A stretch of DNA of 64,000 nt. It comes from Apostichopus japonicus. Taxonomy: Eukaryota > Echinodermata > Holothuroidea > Aspidochirotida > Stichopodidae. The notes under the pieces were generated by a model. The model was not told the DNA's origin, did no database searches, and saw only the letters and a program-made list of their open reading frames with translations. A program made the position numbers and the translations under genes. Positions 1 through 13,339 of this stretch are shown piece after piece (the stretch's first letter is position 1; every line of letters starts with the position of its first letter). The stretch is from assembly GCF_037975245.1 (NCBI RefSeq), contig NC_092569.1, positions 30,634,668 to 30,698,667 of the forward strand, given 5' to 3'.

Positions 1-1340
<1,340 letters not shown>

Positions 1341-1480
1341 TTGGACAGATAAATCTAGGAAAGCGAAAGAAAATTTCTGGGAACTAAACCTAAAGACCAC
1401 GGCACCATTCGGTTTAAACATCAGAAACGATTTGCCGTCCCAGATAAACCAAAACAATTCCTTTACAATTACGACGGAAT

Positions 1481-1517
1481 CGGATTAAAATAATCCGACG
1501 CGGATTAAAATAATCCG
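1481..1517. repeat. Doublet of a 17-bp perfect palindrome
   Basis: The palindrome CGGATTAAAATAATCCG occurs twice, at 1481-1497 and 1501-1517, separated by ACG. It starts just before the stop codon of the PLE reading frame and continues into its 3' untranslated region. Each copy can form a 7-bp stem with a 3-nt loop. Confidence 0.9.
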
Positions 1518-1641
1518 AATTTCTAAAACTTCTGCTCAATTCAGCAGAAATCAGTAAGTCGCTTTGCCCTTACAACCATGCCGACATCTCCTCTATAAAA
1601 GAGTTTCAATTCCTGCTACTCCTTGTCACTTTCGGTGATCA

Positions 1642-1680
1642 TGCACTGAAGAAGAGCTAGTTTTGCTCGAAAGCTCTGCA
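1642..1680 (+). ncRNA. Hammerhead-ribozyme-like motif
   Basis: The order of conserved boxes fits a minimal type I hammerhead. Stem I 5' strand TGCA is at 1642-1645 and the CUGANGA box (CTGAAGA) at 1646-1652. Stem II is GAGC at 1654-1657 paired with GCTC at 1665-1668. The GAAA box is at 1669-1672. A one-pair stem III with a GC loop is followed by UC at 1675-1676, and the stem I 3' strand TGCA at 1677-1680 pairs with the 5' strand. Cleavage would be after C1676. One extra A (1653) sits between the CUGANGA box and stem II, which departs from the canonical fold. Activity is unproven. Confidence 0.5.
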
Positions 1681-1798
1681 AAAACCAAACATTGGCTGTT
1701 TTACTTCCAATCACTTACCTAATTCAATTATTGTATCTCACTCGAGATCCAGCCTTTCTCTAAATGCAGCATAGTTGTTTAACAGTTTTTCCGTTATT

Positions 1799-2018
<220 letters not shown>

Positions 2019-2045
2019 AATACCATTCAAAATACTTTTAACAAC

Positions 2046-2385
2046 TTGATACTTTTGTATTATTTTTCGACACTCTTATTATTTTGGACATTCTCGTATC
2101 ATTTTTCGACACTCTTATATTATTTTGACACGCTTAAATTATTTATAGACATACTTTTATTAGTTTCGACATGTTTATATAACTTTCAACATACTCCTTT
2201 TATTTTGGATATGTTAATATTGTTTTGGAATTTTTGCAACAAATGGCGTGAATTAAAATGCCACAATGTTCATCTACTACATTCGACACTCTCATATTAT
2301 GTTGGACATGCTCATTTTATTTTTGGAAATAATTATACTATTTCGACACGCCTATATAAAATAGGACATACTTCTACTTAAACCT
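2046..2385. repeat. Degenerate tandem repeat (minisatellite)
   Basis: Variants of a unit like TTTCGACACTCTTATATTATTTT and GGACATGCTCATTTTAT recur about every 25-30 bp. Examples are near 2066, 2107, 2130, 2170, 2283, 2303 and 2342. The array is old and diverged, and it encodes nothing convincing. Confidence 0.6.
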
Positions 2386-3812
2386 GCTTATATTGCTGTA
2401 AAATTTGTTGATACGTATTGCATTCCGTACTACGACCAGTGCAAAAGTAAGTTTGTCGGAACATTCTCCGACTTTTTGAAATACGGTTTCTATATGGTTA
2501 CAACATTCAGTGGCTGTCGTCATAATTCGAAGAGCCCCCTTCAATTGGATTTGAAGAGTACACGCATCGTGAGAGTATCTTTACATAGTTTACTGAAATA
2601 TTTCTTTATAGCAATGATAACCGTATATTGAACAATATCTTTTCTAGTAACTTTTAGCAATATCCGTCAATATTAATTTCATCATTAATTCAATAAAAAA
2701 TATTTTGTCGGAACATGTTCAGGTTGTTATAAATTTGCTCTCGTGGGCTGATACGTGAGGGTTAGGGATTATGAAAAATGGTCCCTACTGTTAATGAAAT
2801 ATGTAGGTATTATAGCCTTTGCTATAATATTTCCACTCTTTCAGCCTTTCTTTATTTGATGTTTTCTAACAATTTTTCATTCAATTTACTAATAATCAAG
2901 GTTTAATCCTTAACTTCCTATTTAAATATTGCTAGAATTTATTCATGAACTAAAACTCGCAAATGAGATGTATAAAAGCTACATTATATTCTTACATGGA
3001 TATGAGTAAGAGAAAAAGAAAGTAATGAAAAAGTTACTGAGACTGGTTGAGTATAAATCTTTGGAAAATAACTCATAAAAGGAGTCGCCCGGAACCATGC
3101 TTTTATGATCAACTTCGTGTTAATGTGAACGCTTCTTTAGTTATCGAACGTTAATACATGACTTTATTGTGTCACTGTTAGGAAAGCGAATCGGGAATAA
3201 GGATGGAACATATTAGGGTGGTTTGGTTGTGTTCTTTCTGAATGTAATAGTGGCTTTTACTAAGGAGTCGACTGGAAGAACTGATCGTCAGATATACTAA
3301 TTGAATAAATCACAAAGCATATCAAATCGTATATGATGTTGTTCCTACGTTGCCATTAGCTTCTTTACAACATAATGGCAACATTTGAAAACATAAAACT
3401 CGTCAGTATACTGGTGCCATGTTTTCAGATACTGTTATTGCATTTTATTTGATATCATTCTCAGTGCCATTATGAAAGATGGCATTTTAACAAAGTCATT
3501 GCAAGTTCAATGCAATTATCAGAAGTCATCGAGTTACATGAGATATATAGTTCACTATAATTTGATTTGTCCCTCAAAATAAATTAATGTCTTGGAAGTT
3601 ATCTTTGGACATAACATATCGATGTTAGCGATACTGTACGTAATAACTAAAAATGATCATCGGTTCATTAGTGTACCTTTCATTCACTTTCATCTTCCAA
3701 ATACACAAACCTTTTAAAGCTTCGATATGTACTTTCTTATTTAACATATGTAAGTATTCTGCCAACCGTTTTATATCTTTGTTATCTTGAAAATACCTAA
3801 CTATTTTGATCA
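2386..3812. other. 3' flank of gene 1; part of a segmental duplication
   Basis: No coding exon is seen here. The part from about 3180 onwards resembles the 3' flank of gene 2 at about 22310-22900: GGTTGTGTTCTTTCTG occurs at both sites (about 3224 and 22350), followed by similar text up to the terminal exon. The duplicated block therefore extends beyond the genes themselves. The piece at 2610-2745 also resembles short stretches near 20145 and 49590 (dispersed repeat, weak). Confidence 0.5.
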
Positions 3813-4256
3813 TTAGACTGAACGAATTTTCATTGTTGTTCTTCTGATACCGCAATCAGAACCGCGAAGATTACCGCGGTAATCGTTGGACGAGTAATCA
3901 CCATTCAGATTGGAGTAGCCGCAGGAATAGAAAGTTGTGTCATAAACCGGGTTTTTGTTTCGGCAGCATTTACAATTATTGCGGACATCATAATTATCGC
4001 ATTTGTAATGGAAACGATCATCATAATTCCAGCAATTAGCAAAATAATACCAGGTACAGTCAGTGTAGTCATAGCTATCTGTAGCTACGCGGTTGCTGAA
4101 TGATTAGCAGTTGCTGGTAGAGCCCGTAATACTATCGTCTGGATACCACCAGCCACCTCGGTGTTTTTTCTGCGCAATCGAAGGTACTCGATCCATCATT
4201 GTCTTGATCGTGCGTACTAAATCGATGTCCTGTATTTGCGCCCATAGCGTTATAAC
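3813..4256 (-). pseudogene. Gene 1 exon 9: C-terminal FReD exon with Cys/Tyr-rich insertion, disrupted
   Basis: The exon contains the calcium-site region (FSTHDQDNDGSSTFDCAEK), GGWWY, a long insertion, then SCGYSNLNGDY and the C-terminus MKIRSV followed by TAA. An extra A in the run coding for EK (6 T on the plus strand near 4170-4175, against 5 in gene 2) shifts the frame. In the restored phase a TAA replaces a tyrosine codon after SNC. Both lesions are absent from gene 2. Confidence 0.85.
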
Positions 4257-5403
4257 CTGGAAGGAAATAAGCATATACTTAATGAAGTTATAATTTTGTC
4301 AAGTCTTGTTATTTGCATACTGGACGTTATTAAACCACCGTGGGTTGGTTTGCTGTAATTGTCGGTTGCCAGTGCGTTTGTTGCTGTGTTAGTTCCTGTT
4401 TAGTCTTGACTACGAATTTCAAGGTTTCATATATAAGTTCTTGAGCTTTCATTTCGCAGTTTCTTATTTAAAGATAGGTCTCAATTTCTAGTTTTTCTGG
4501 AGAGGTTCCAATGTTGACGATTTGTTTGGAAACCACTTCATACATCGTTTGTTATAAAATAATACATAGGCCTGTTTGATACAAATAGTAAACTTATAGG
4601 TACTCTTTCACTTTTGCGACGAATACAATATAGTAAAGCGTTTAGATGGTAATTGTGTCATGAGTAGAAATGCTAACAGCTAATTCTTTGAAGTAGTCAA
4701 TTTCTGCAAAACGAAATGTATAGTTTTTATTTTTAAACTACTATGTTTTCAAATAAGAGGGAAAATATTTTAAGTGTTGGATTTTCTCATCTTTGTCACC
4801 ACCATCCATCGTGAAACATTTGATCTTTCATATGACGTTTTACATCCATTTGATAACGACACAGTAATGAGATAACTACATTCTGATTATAGATTCTTAC
4901 ATATAAGAAAGAGGGCATGTATTGCTCTTAGGAAATGTAACAAATGCGATTTTTCTCGACCCTTCTCTCAAAAAAAAAAAAAACCTCAGAAATAGTTTTT
5001 TTTATTTTTTATTATCATTGTAATATTATAGGCCTATTATTAATTCCATGAACGAATATTCAATGGTATAATGAAACTTAATTTGCTTCTCTTTTATAAA
5101 CGCTAAAGTCATATTTAATGAAATTTGTAGTTTCCCAGGCTATTCAATTTGCCTTTCTTTTCTAAGATTGACAAAGCCTGAATAAAAGTGCAAGGTTGAT
5201 ATGATATATAAACAAAAGGTACGAGACTGTAGGCACGAGGTTTAGTACATACATTAGTAACTGCACTATATTTGTAACATGACCTGAGTATGTGTACCAG
5301 TACAAATCTTATATTGTGATTACGACTACAGGTAGTTATGCTAGAATGATATTACGTAATAACTACAAGTCTGCGTATGATTGACATTTAGCACAATACA
5401 TAC

Positions 5404-5665
5404 CAGCATTTCCACTGTAGCCACCCAATGACAGTCGGTATTTGTCTCTCTCGTTACTGATACTGAAATATGAATAACGGCTGTGGTATGTTGATCCTTC
5501 CGTGTTTGTCTTTTCTATTCGAAGTTGGTAGGATTTTTGGTTTGTCAATTTGTATATTTTATCGTTTCCAATCCAGTGATCTCCTGTTGGAATTCCAAAC
5601 CCATTGTTGTACTCATTCCAGTTTCGATAAAAGCTGACGGAACTACTTGTACGTCGTTACAAAAT
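5404..5665 (-). pseudogene. Gene 1 exon 8: middle of second FReD, nonsense codon near its start
   Basis: The 262-bp exon begins ATT TTG TAA where gene 2 has ATT TTG CAA, so the conserved Q of the QRR motif is now a stop. The rest reads as a normal FReD core (SFYRNWNEYNNGFGIPTGDH, LRIEK). Acceptor TTTGTAG and donor GCTG|GTATGT are preserved. Confidence 0.85.
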
Positions 5666-5897
5666 CTACAAAGGGAATCAAACAGTTTATATATTGCAAG
5701 TGACGGTAATAGATGAAATGTCTCATTGTACTACAATGGTCAATAATAAGGTCAATAATCCGATTGTTTTAAACTGATAGAAAGATGGATCAATTTAATT
5801 AGATAATGCTATGATTCACTTACAATGTTAGTGAACGAAGTCATTTCATATAAGAAAATAAATGTTAAAGCATTTGCTTGTCAATGGCTAAACTCAC

Positions 5898-6197
5898 TGT
5901 CCATCCCCCACTAGACAATTCACAATAAACTTCAAACCCGGAGCTTCTAGCGGGATAAATGGTATATTTTCCGTTATTTCTTCTACCCGCTGTGTAAAGA
6001 TCAGAACAATCTCTCGGTCCACTGCGGGTACATGTAACACCATCACCTTCAAACCATTCGTTACAGTAACATCTACGGACATTATTCCGCTCCTCGCATG
6101 TTGCGTCTGCACTACAACTGTACCTCTCACTTGTTGATAAGTTACTGTTGCAGGTTATTCGTAAGGAACAGTCAGAATTAATGTATGATTCACCTTC
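5898..6197 (-). CDS. Gene 1 exon 7: EGF-like module plus start of second FReD
   Basis: The 300-bp phase-0 exon encodes an EGF-like module (SCSADATCEERNNVRRCYC, GDGVTC) running into GPRDCSDLYTAGRRNNGKYT and GGWT, the start of the second fibrinogen-related domain. The exon itself has no lesion. Donor is ACA|GTGAGT. Confidence 0.85.
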
Positions 6198-6448
6198 CTG
6201 GAAAGATAAATGTTAGACGACATATTTCAAAGATAGTAAAATATATGTTAATTTGTTACAGTTTTAACGACTTTTGATGTAACACTGGATTAAAACTAAA
6301 ATACGGTCATGAGCGTTTTACATATATATTAGGTAACGTTCATCGTTCTGGGTGTATCATAATTGCGTTGCCATATCTATGTATTTTCGAATTGTCTAAA
6401 TGAATTACAGGCAAAGAATTTAAGATACCCTTAAAGAATCGTAGGGAC

Positions 6449-6659
6449 CCTCACAACACTTCCTTTGGCAGCAACGAAGCAGTTGTGGGTGCACGTTATT
6501 CCGTCTCCTTGGTAGTTTTGATTGCAGTAACATTTACGTACACCGTTCCTTTCATCACAGGTTGCATGATCACGACACTGGTATCTATCTGTCTATAATA
6601 TGGCTGTTACTACAAGTTGATCTTCGTGTACATCTTGAATTGACGTAAAACTCGCCTTC
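6449..6659 (-). pseudogene. Gene 1 exon 6: EGF-like module with frameshift
   Basis: The exon aligns with the 210-bp EGF exons of gene 2 but is 211 bp long. Near 6585-6592 the text GACAGATAGATACC carries one extra base relative to gene 2, which creates an in-frame TAG after IIDR. Beyond it the other frame resumes with the EGF pattern (YQCRDHATCDERNGVRKCYC). The donor is GTCCCT, a poor 5' splice site. This is the first clear lesion in gene 1. Confidence 0.8.
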
Positions 6660-6949
6660 CTAATTTAAGATATTCAGCAGAAAATAAAATCTAATAAATT
6701 AATAATGGCCAATGCAACATTTGCCCGACTGTTTTATGAGGTATTTGGAGCGACTCCAATGTCCTCGATCGAGTGATTTGCTAAAAGAAAATAATAACTG
6801 AAACATGTTGCATTCACAGGTTTATTGCAACTGAACACTAAAGTTACAGTTATTTCCAATCGAAAGACTTTGGTAAAAAGTAATCATGACTTTTTATTTA
6901 ATATTTAAAAGAGAATGCACACCAGTGTGAGTAGTATTATGATTCCCTT

Positions 6950-7160
6950 CTAAATGTAATACATCCCTTCACCGACAGGTTGCCTGCAACGGCGACAGAA
7001 GCGGGGTCCATGGCCTCTGCCTAACCGCAATGCACACGCCACAGGGTTATTATCTGTAAATGTATTGCGATAATCGACAAGTTCAACAGTCATAATTAAT
7101 GTAAGTTTCACTCTCCTGGGAATAATAAATGTTAAACGACATATTCCAGTGAAAGGAAAA
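6950..7160. repeat. Intronic block shared with the gene 2 EGF array, plus duplicated exon-edge relic
   Basis: At 6950-7090 the intron matches two blocks in gene 2 (25870-26010 and 26660-26800), including GGGGTCCATGG and TAACCGCAATGCACACGCCA. At 7091-7160 there is a copy of the acceptor side of exon 7 and its flanking intron (compare 6171-6240). These are remnants of a tandem exon module that has been lost from gene 1. Confidence 0.7.
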
Positions 7161-7500
7161 TCAATGTTTATTTGTGCAACGCTTGATAACGCTGTTTGGG
7201 TAAAACTTCTATTACTACTACTATTAAATAGTCGTGACTGTTTTAATTATGTCAGGTAAAGTTCATTGTTCAGGGTGTAGTTGCTTTGCATGCCTCATTT
7301 TGCTAGGTATCAATAAGAAGACTTTTGCAAGAACAAGTAAAACGAAAAAGAAATGAAAATCAATATCAACAATAATCATGATAATTAATAACAGATGTAA
7401 TAAAAAGAAAGGTCAACCAATTGAAATCCAAGATTTTAAGTTATAGTGTACTTTTTAGATTATATATAGAAGACTTGTGAACGGCATCGAATAAACTTAC

Positions 7501-7709
7501 TGCTAATACGACGCCTCCCCCTTGGACGTAACAGTCACATTGCTCTTGAGGTATGCAGCTGTCTCCAAGAACCATGTGGTTTTCTGGACAAAGACATCTC
7601 TCTGGTTCCGCTGGATCCGGTATGACACAATCATTTGGATCCTCACAAGTTCTTTCACATGTATTAACATAATTATCCTTGTTGGATGAGCACCAGGTGA
7701 AGTTTAAAT
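7501..7709 (-). CDS. Gene 1 exon 5: TIL (trypsin-inhibitor-like) cysteine-rich module
   Basis: The 209-bp exon (phase 1 to 0) encodes a cysteine pattern of TIL type: WCSSNKDNYVNTCERTCEDP, then NDC, RCLCPENHMVLGDSC and EQCDC. TIL modules occur in serine protease inhibitors and in VWF-like extracellular proteins. Here it sits between FReD and EGF modules, so it is probably structural. The donor is GCA|GTAAGT. Confidence 0.8.
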
Positions 7710-8009
7710 CTGGGAAATTGAAACCACAACAAGTTAATCCTCACTTGAAGTGTTAGCCCACTGTTACAACATTACGTTATTAGCGATCGTGTTACCATCG
7801 TATTGCTCTGGCCGCTCGGAACCTTTGCTGATTGTTAACACATGATTAAATGTAAGCCGCATTTTTAATTGTTAAGGCTCATTCAGCGTATACTCATTTA
7901 TGTCACATACAAAAATGATATTACATTTTCAAGTATTCCACTATTGGAATCAATCAATAAAGTTTTGAGAACAAAGATTTAGAGAAAATATTTGTATAAA
8001 AAGTCTAAC

Positions 8010-8274
8010 CTGTTACTCCATCGACAACACCAAGACTTGTTATAGAATAATTCCCCCATTCATCGGCTATGCGAAAGTTGTCGTATGTCAAGGAATATGA
8101 CTGGCCTGTATAATTCTCTAGCTCGATGCGCAGCTGGTAATTCTTTTGGTTTATCAAGTGAGCTAACTTTTCATTACCTATCAGAAATTCACTGCCTAAG
8201 AAACCAATTCCGTTTTTATATTCGTCCCAGGTTCGATTAAAACCGATGGATCCATCAAAACGTCGTTGTATGAC
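8010..8274 (-). CDS. Gene 1 exon 4: middle of first fibrinogen-related domain
   Basis: The 265-bp exon encodes VIQRRFDGSIGFNRTWDEYK, GFLGSEFLIGNEK and LRIELENY, standard FReD core motifs (V.QRR, W..Y..GFG, GEFWLGN, LR.. L.D). It ends in phase 1. The calcium-binding and polymerisation-pocket half of a FReD does not follow; the next exon is a TIL module instead. Confidence 0.9.
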
Positions 8275-8677
8275 CTGAAGAATTAGAAAATAAAGGTACA
8301 GAACTATCGGATAAATTTCATTATCGTATGATCTTAACCTTATAGCCAACATTTGTGGCTCACCTCAATAAATACGAATAGCATAGAACATATGTGAAAT
8401 TTTGCGTTTTATCTTATCCTAACACATATCTAGATTACTAGCCTAGTTGTGCAGAGAAAAAATAAGTTTTATAATCGTATTAAAATTCAATGTAATTACT
8501 CTGGGGAGTTTTGTTTCCGATATTAGGCTTCAAATATTCGTACATCGTACAAGGGTATATCATCCGACACACTGTAAAACTAATATTGACTGAAAATTAT
8601 AATGTGTCCTACGAAGTGTGTCTTCGAGAGTAACGTATGTGTTTGTAAGTGTTTACGTCTTGAAATATATTACTTAC

Positions 8678-8850
8678 TGTCCAACCTCCAGATGTTGTGT
8701 TATGATCACAATATGTCTGAAATGGTTCCGGAAAATGGTCAGGTTTAATCAGGTAAACACCGGATTTGGCGTTGGTAGAAGAGCATTGGTTAAGTACTTC
8801 ATGACAATCCCTTGGATACTCCGGAGTTTGGAATAGAAAATACTGCAAGT
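8678..8850 (-). CDS. Gene 1 exon 3: start of first fibrinogen-related domain
   Basis: The 173-bp exon encodes YPRDCHEV, SGVYLIKPDHFPEPFQTYCD and GGWT, the canonical opening of a fibrinogen C-terminal domain with its first two cysteines. It is phase 1 to phase 0, with donor ACA|GTAAGT right after GGWT. Confidence 0.9.
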
Positions 8851-9299
8851 CTAGCACCAAGATAATGTAAAGAAGAAGATGAGAACAAATCGTAAAACTG
8901 TTGCAGAAACAGTTCCATATGTAAAGAATTATTTCAAGAGAAATGTGATATATGGCTACATTGCATTAGTTTTGTTTAAACTACACAATAAACATGACGT
9001 GGTAACTACTATTTACCATAAGAAAATGTATCCAATCATTTTCGGTTAATATCCATGGGGCTAATTTAAGCAAGTATACTCTATTTGAAATGAAATTCTA
9101 ACGCAAAGAACTACCGTGACTCTGTGGCGACATGGTCAAACATGATAAGTGAAAGCTTTCCTCGACATGAGGATATGATTTGGACCTATTTACAGCTTAA
9201 ACAATCTAACGTTCATCAGCACTGACATGAGATTTAAAAGTGCCAAATTATTGAACGAGCCTACAGCATACAAAGTCTAAACAAAGTGCGTGTTTTGTT

Positions 9300-9365
9300 A
9301 TTTCTGTTACTGTTACTTGTAGTTTAGCCTCTGAAGAAGATCCTCAGATCCTCAGACCAACTTAC
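9300..9365 (+). repeat. Relic of hammerhead-like repeat in gene 1 intron 2
   Basis: The text CTGTTACTGTTACTTGT, then TTTAGCCTCTGAAGAAGATC, matches 30952-30990 in gene 2. A CTGAAGA box is present at 9331-9337, but the GAAA box is lost by deletion. It is probably a short fragment of the terminal repeat of a Penelope-like element (inference). Confidence 0.5.
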
Positions 9366-9725
9366 TTTGCACAAATTACTAACAAATGTTAATTAATATA
9401 ACCGGACCTATTTTATTGCTTTAAATAAAAATTCAATAATGACTTGCATTTCTTTCAGTTTTATTATCGCTGAGTATCTACAATTTACCTCAATCGGCGC
9501 TAAAGCTACTTCAATACACAGTACAAGGAATTATTGAGAAATATAAATCATTATTTATCTTACAAATTGGAATAGGAGAAAGTACCAAATATGAAGTACA
9601 TCTAGATGGTTCCTTTCTTTATTAAGCTTTTTTTTCCGAATTATGATTTAGATAACAGATTTATGTTAATTGTTTAGTTTTCGGTAATTTATATTAACCG
9701 TTACCCTTACAGAACGAAAACTTAC

Positions 9726-9756
9726 TTGAATCGTTGACTCGTTTGCTTGACGATAG
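9726..9756 (-). CDS. Gene 1 exon 2: 31-bp microexon
   Basis: Acceptor TTACATCAG precedes 31 bases ending at the donor CAA|GTAAGT. It starts in phase 0 and ends in phase 1, exactly as the 31-bp exon of gene 2 does. It adds about ten hydrophilic residues (LSSSKRVNDS) between the signal peptide and the first FReD. The length and phase match is the main support. Confidence 0.7.
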
Positions 9757-10154
9757 CTGATGTAACAAAAAAAAATAAAGGAAATGTACGATTAAGCAAA
9801 GTACATTCTGAAGAAACAAAATCGAGGTAAGAAGGTTGTACGAAGGTCAATGTATCACAAAAAACAGGACATAGGCCTATCTATTACACTTTCATTTTAA
9901 CATATCCTATCATTTTAAGTTTATATATACAAAACAGAATTGTATAGCCTATTAAAATAAAATCTGATTTCGCTTTTGATTCAAATAAGTGAACTATTTC
10001 CAACTTGTCATTCATTATAGAAAAAGATAATAAGAACGGAAAGAAAATTTCACATTCCATAATCTAAGCAGTAATAAAATGTTTCGCAATCTTAATATTT
10101 CTTTAACATTGATTAACTGCTCATAAGCATAGCTAATACAAAAGTAGGTTTTAT

Positions 10155-11205
10155 TGAATTCAATTCAATTTTTCAATTCAATTCATACGACTTTATTTCA
10201 ATCTCTCGCATTAAAGTATGCAATTATGACAATAGACGTGGGTAAATGTACAAGAGAACAAGAGATTGAGGAGTGCCAACAAGAAGCTCTGCAGAGCTTG
10301 TTTACGTTGACACCCCTTTACAAATAAAACATAGAAAGAAAGCTTATGTATACAGAGAAAACAGAACAAAGATGGCAAAGAAAGGAAAATACAAAATCAA
10401 TGATAGTTTGATATAAGATACTCTTTAAGACGTTTTTTGAAGGTGTTCAGAGTTTTACAACCAGTAATAGTAGTAGGGAGGGAATTCCAAAGTTTTACAC
10501 CGACGTAACGAATACCAAGTTGTGCAGACCTAAGTCTAAAGTAAGGAACAGTCAATTGATTTGGCGCACGGTTGGGATAAGGATCGTTACGTAACTGAAA
10601 ATAGTTGCGAAAAGTCGACGGAGCATTATCATGTAACCAATTGAAAATAAAAATACCAACATAGTAACGATTTATATCATAGATACTAAGAGCGTTAAGA
10701 GTAGTAAACAGGGGTGCTGTATGCTGGAGGTAATCCGCATTACAAATATAACGAATGGCTCTCTTTTGAAGTAAGTAAAGGGGTTGAATTCTAGAGGCAT
10801 GGGTACTGCCCCAAATAACATTACAATATGTAAGATAGGGAAGTATGAGTGTATTATACAAAGTGACCAATGTGCTTCTGGGAATGATTTGGCGAAGACT
10901 ATTAAGAACTCCAGCGCCTTTAGACACTTTCATACAAATATTCTGAATATGATTATTCCAAGAAAGATGATTATCTATATAAACCCCAAGAAATTTAGTA
11001 GTCTTAGACAGCATAACATCAACACCGCAAAGTCTGATACTATTAATGTTAGGATTTAAGTGCTTTGAAGGTGTACTAAACACAATAGAGGTAGTTTTCT
11101 TAACATTTAGTGACAATCTATTTGCACAAAACCAATCATGAATATATGTAAACTCATTCTGTATAGTATCCAATAGAAAATTAATGTCATGAATAGCTTT
11201 AATTG
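10155..11205 (-). mobile_element. 5'-truncated LINE in intron 1 of gene 1 (reverse transcriptase C-terminal part)
   Basis: An intact frame from 11173 to the stop at 10397 encodes 258 residues of the post-catalytic part of a non-LTR reverse transcriptase. Visible motifs are DWFCANRLSLNVKKT, KFLGVYIDNHLSWNNHI, LILPYLTYCNVIWG and GVKLWNSLP, the usual tail of CR1/Jockey-type ORF2. The catalytic YADD is absent because of 5' truncation near 11205. Downstream lies a 3' UTR with AATAAA (rc of 10193-10198 region) and a short (TTGAA)n tail at 10155-10187. It lies in the same orientation as the host gene. Confidence 0.88.
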
Positions 11206-13335
11206 TTTAAAAATATGATTATATGTCTGGTCGCATGTCTTCTAATACTTCTTATTTATCATTACTATACATAAAACAATCATAAGTCACCATACACTAA
11301 CTTAATTAAACGATCATTACTAAGATAAGTAGATGAAAGTAATAATTCCCTGTGCATTATGCTAATCGAAATGTGAATGACATATTATCTCAGAAAGCGA
11401 AAAAACCTACAATATATTATTGAAAGAAAATTAAAAGTAAAAACATTAGCGATCCATGGATTAAAAACAAAATGAAACCTTAGCCACGTCCTTGAAAACA
11501 TGTATCCGACTGAACATTTTCGCATGATATATTTTTTGTTTGCAGTAACGAATGTTGTTAAATGCAGATGTGTTGTGAAACATAAAGAAAAATAGTTGAT
11601 ATCATTAGGCTTTTATCAATATAAATAACCTTGAAGACCTCCATGGTTGTTTGGCACGCTCCCAGGTTGCATATTATTGACCAAAAGCGGTAATTTTCAC
11701 TTGTTTTACTTTTTAGCATACTAAGAGCATCTCTTACAAACGGTGATTTTTAAGTTTTATGACGTTTTGCAATGTGTCCGTGTCCCTCATACGCTTCCGT
11801 AACCTATTACCAAAAATGAAAGGTCTCTATTATGCAAAAACGATGCAATTCAAGAATTCAAAGCTTTTTGTTTAGAAATTTAAGTAAAAGAAATGAAATA
11901 ATTGCAGAATTTTCGAACAATTTGCAAACGTATTCTAGTTACAATATTCATCAAATTGTATTCTATTTTTACAATGAGTCACTTTATTCTGAGCTTCTTG
12001 AAAAGAAATGAAGAAAATTTATAATCCGTTAAACGTTGATCTCCTAGTGGTGTTCGTATAGTAAGCTAAGTGCAATTATCTATAGCGGGAAACTGGATAT
12101 ATTATGCTTATGAGGTACTGATACACTTGTACAACGTGCAATTTATCATGAAAAGCTTGAAAATAGCCAAGTTTTGAAAATATGTTCAAAAAAAGAGCAA
12201 CCAACCAAAATTGATAATTCATCCGTTATGAGAAAGAGTATTGTTTGTTTCGACACGTACGAGCAACTTGATTGACTTGGACAAGCATCAACAACACAAT
12301 ATATCTTTTTTGTCTTCAACATACGTTTTTCGTTTGCCTGAAATCTACAACTGCAACAACTTTTTGCGAAAACAACTTTATGCTCATAGAAAATATGTCG
12401 ATATTTTTAGAAATATTGTTCTCAGAACGTATGCAATACCTAAGGCTTTCAATGTACACACATTATGCAGAGTTATCTGTAACCTACAAGAATATTGTTA
12501 AAGTAATATTTTATATTTTTATAAATAAAAATAAAAAGTTTAAGATCGGAGTAGAAAATATTTTGGCAAATCCTAGCACATGTAGGACGATTCACGCTTA
12601 ATCAAAATAACCTCATGTATAGCAAAAGACAAGTTAGCGTACCCATAACGAAAACTGTTTTAATTACCTTTGTCTACATCAGCAAAAACGGATCGTCTTT
12701 TGGCAACTTTACGTTTGCTGTATCTATTTAAGACAGAACACCATTATTGAAAGCCCCACAACCTCCCCGTGAACCCAGCTCTCATGAAAACACATCCTTG
12801 TTCATAACAAAACGTGCATGATTTTTTTTTTTACCTTTGGTTGGCGTAATTCTCTGAAGTATCCTAAGTCAAGGATAAAACATAATATTGTTCTTTTCTT
12901 CCCTTGATATAAAAGGAAGTGTCATTTGACGCCTGTGCGACAAGCTTCGTATGAAAGAAAGTAAGATACTGCGTTGAAGGAGGAAATAATTCAGATATAT
13001 TGCATGAAACGCACGATCCGTCTAATTCAGTAAAACATCACATTTATCCTATTGAATATTACATATGAAAATTAGTTAGTATTTTATTTGTGCATAGGTT
13101 CACGAGACTTCTTACATGGTCTACATGTGCTGAGATTATCCGATAATTCGTATTGATTATGTATGTTGGGAGAAAGAAGCTAATGATATACCAGTCGTGC
13201 ATAAATTCTTCTTCAAACGATATGTTCGTCGGAGTAGTTATGAAAATATATAAGTGCTAAGTATACGATATCTGTTAACTTTAAAAGAAATGATAGGTAA
13301 CTGGTCATCAGACACATCAAATTTCAAATATGACT
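11206..13335. other. Gene 1 intron 1, no recognised content
   Basis: AT-rich intronic sequence with short chance reading frames on both strands. I see no splice-flanked coding exon or repeat family here. Confidence 0.6.
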
Positions 13336-13339
13336 CTGT

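Noticed and set aside
12241-12601. Two overlapping plus-strand frames of 86 and 109 codons
   Set aside because: They lie in intron 1 of gene 1 and have AT-driven composition without family motifs.
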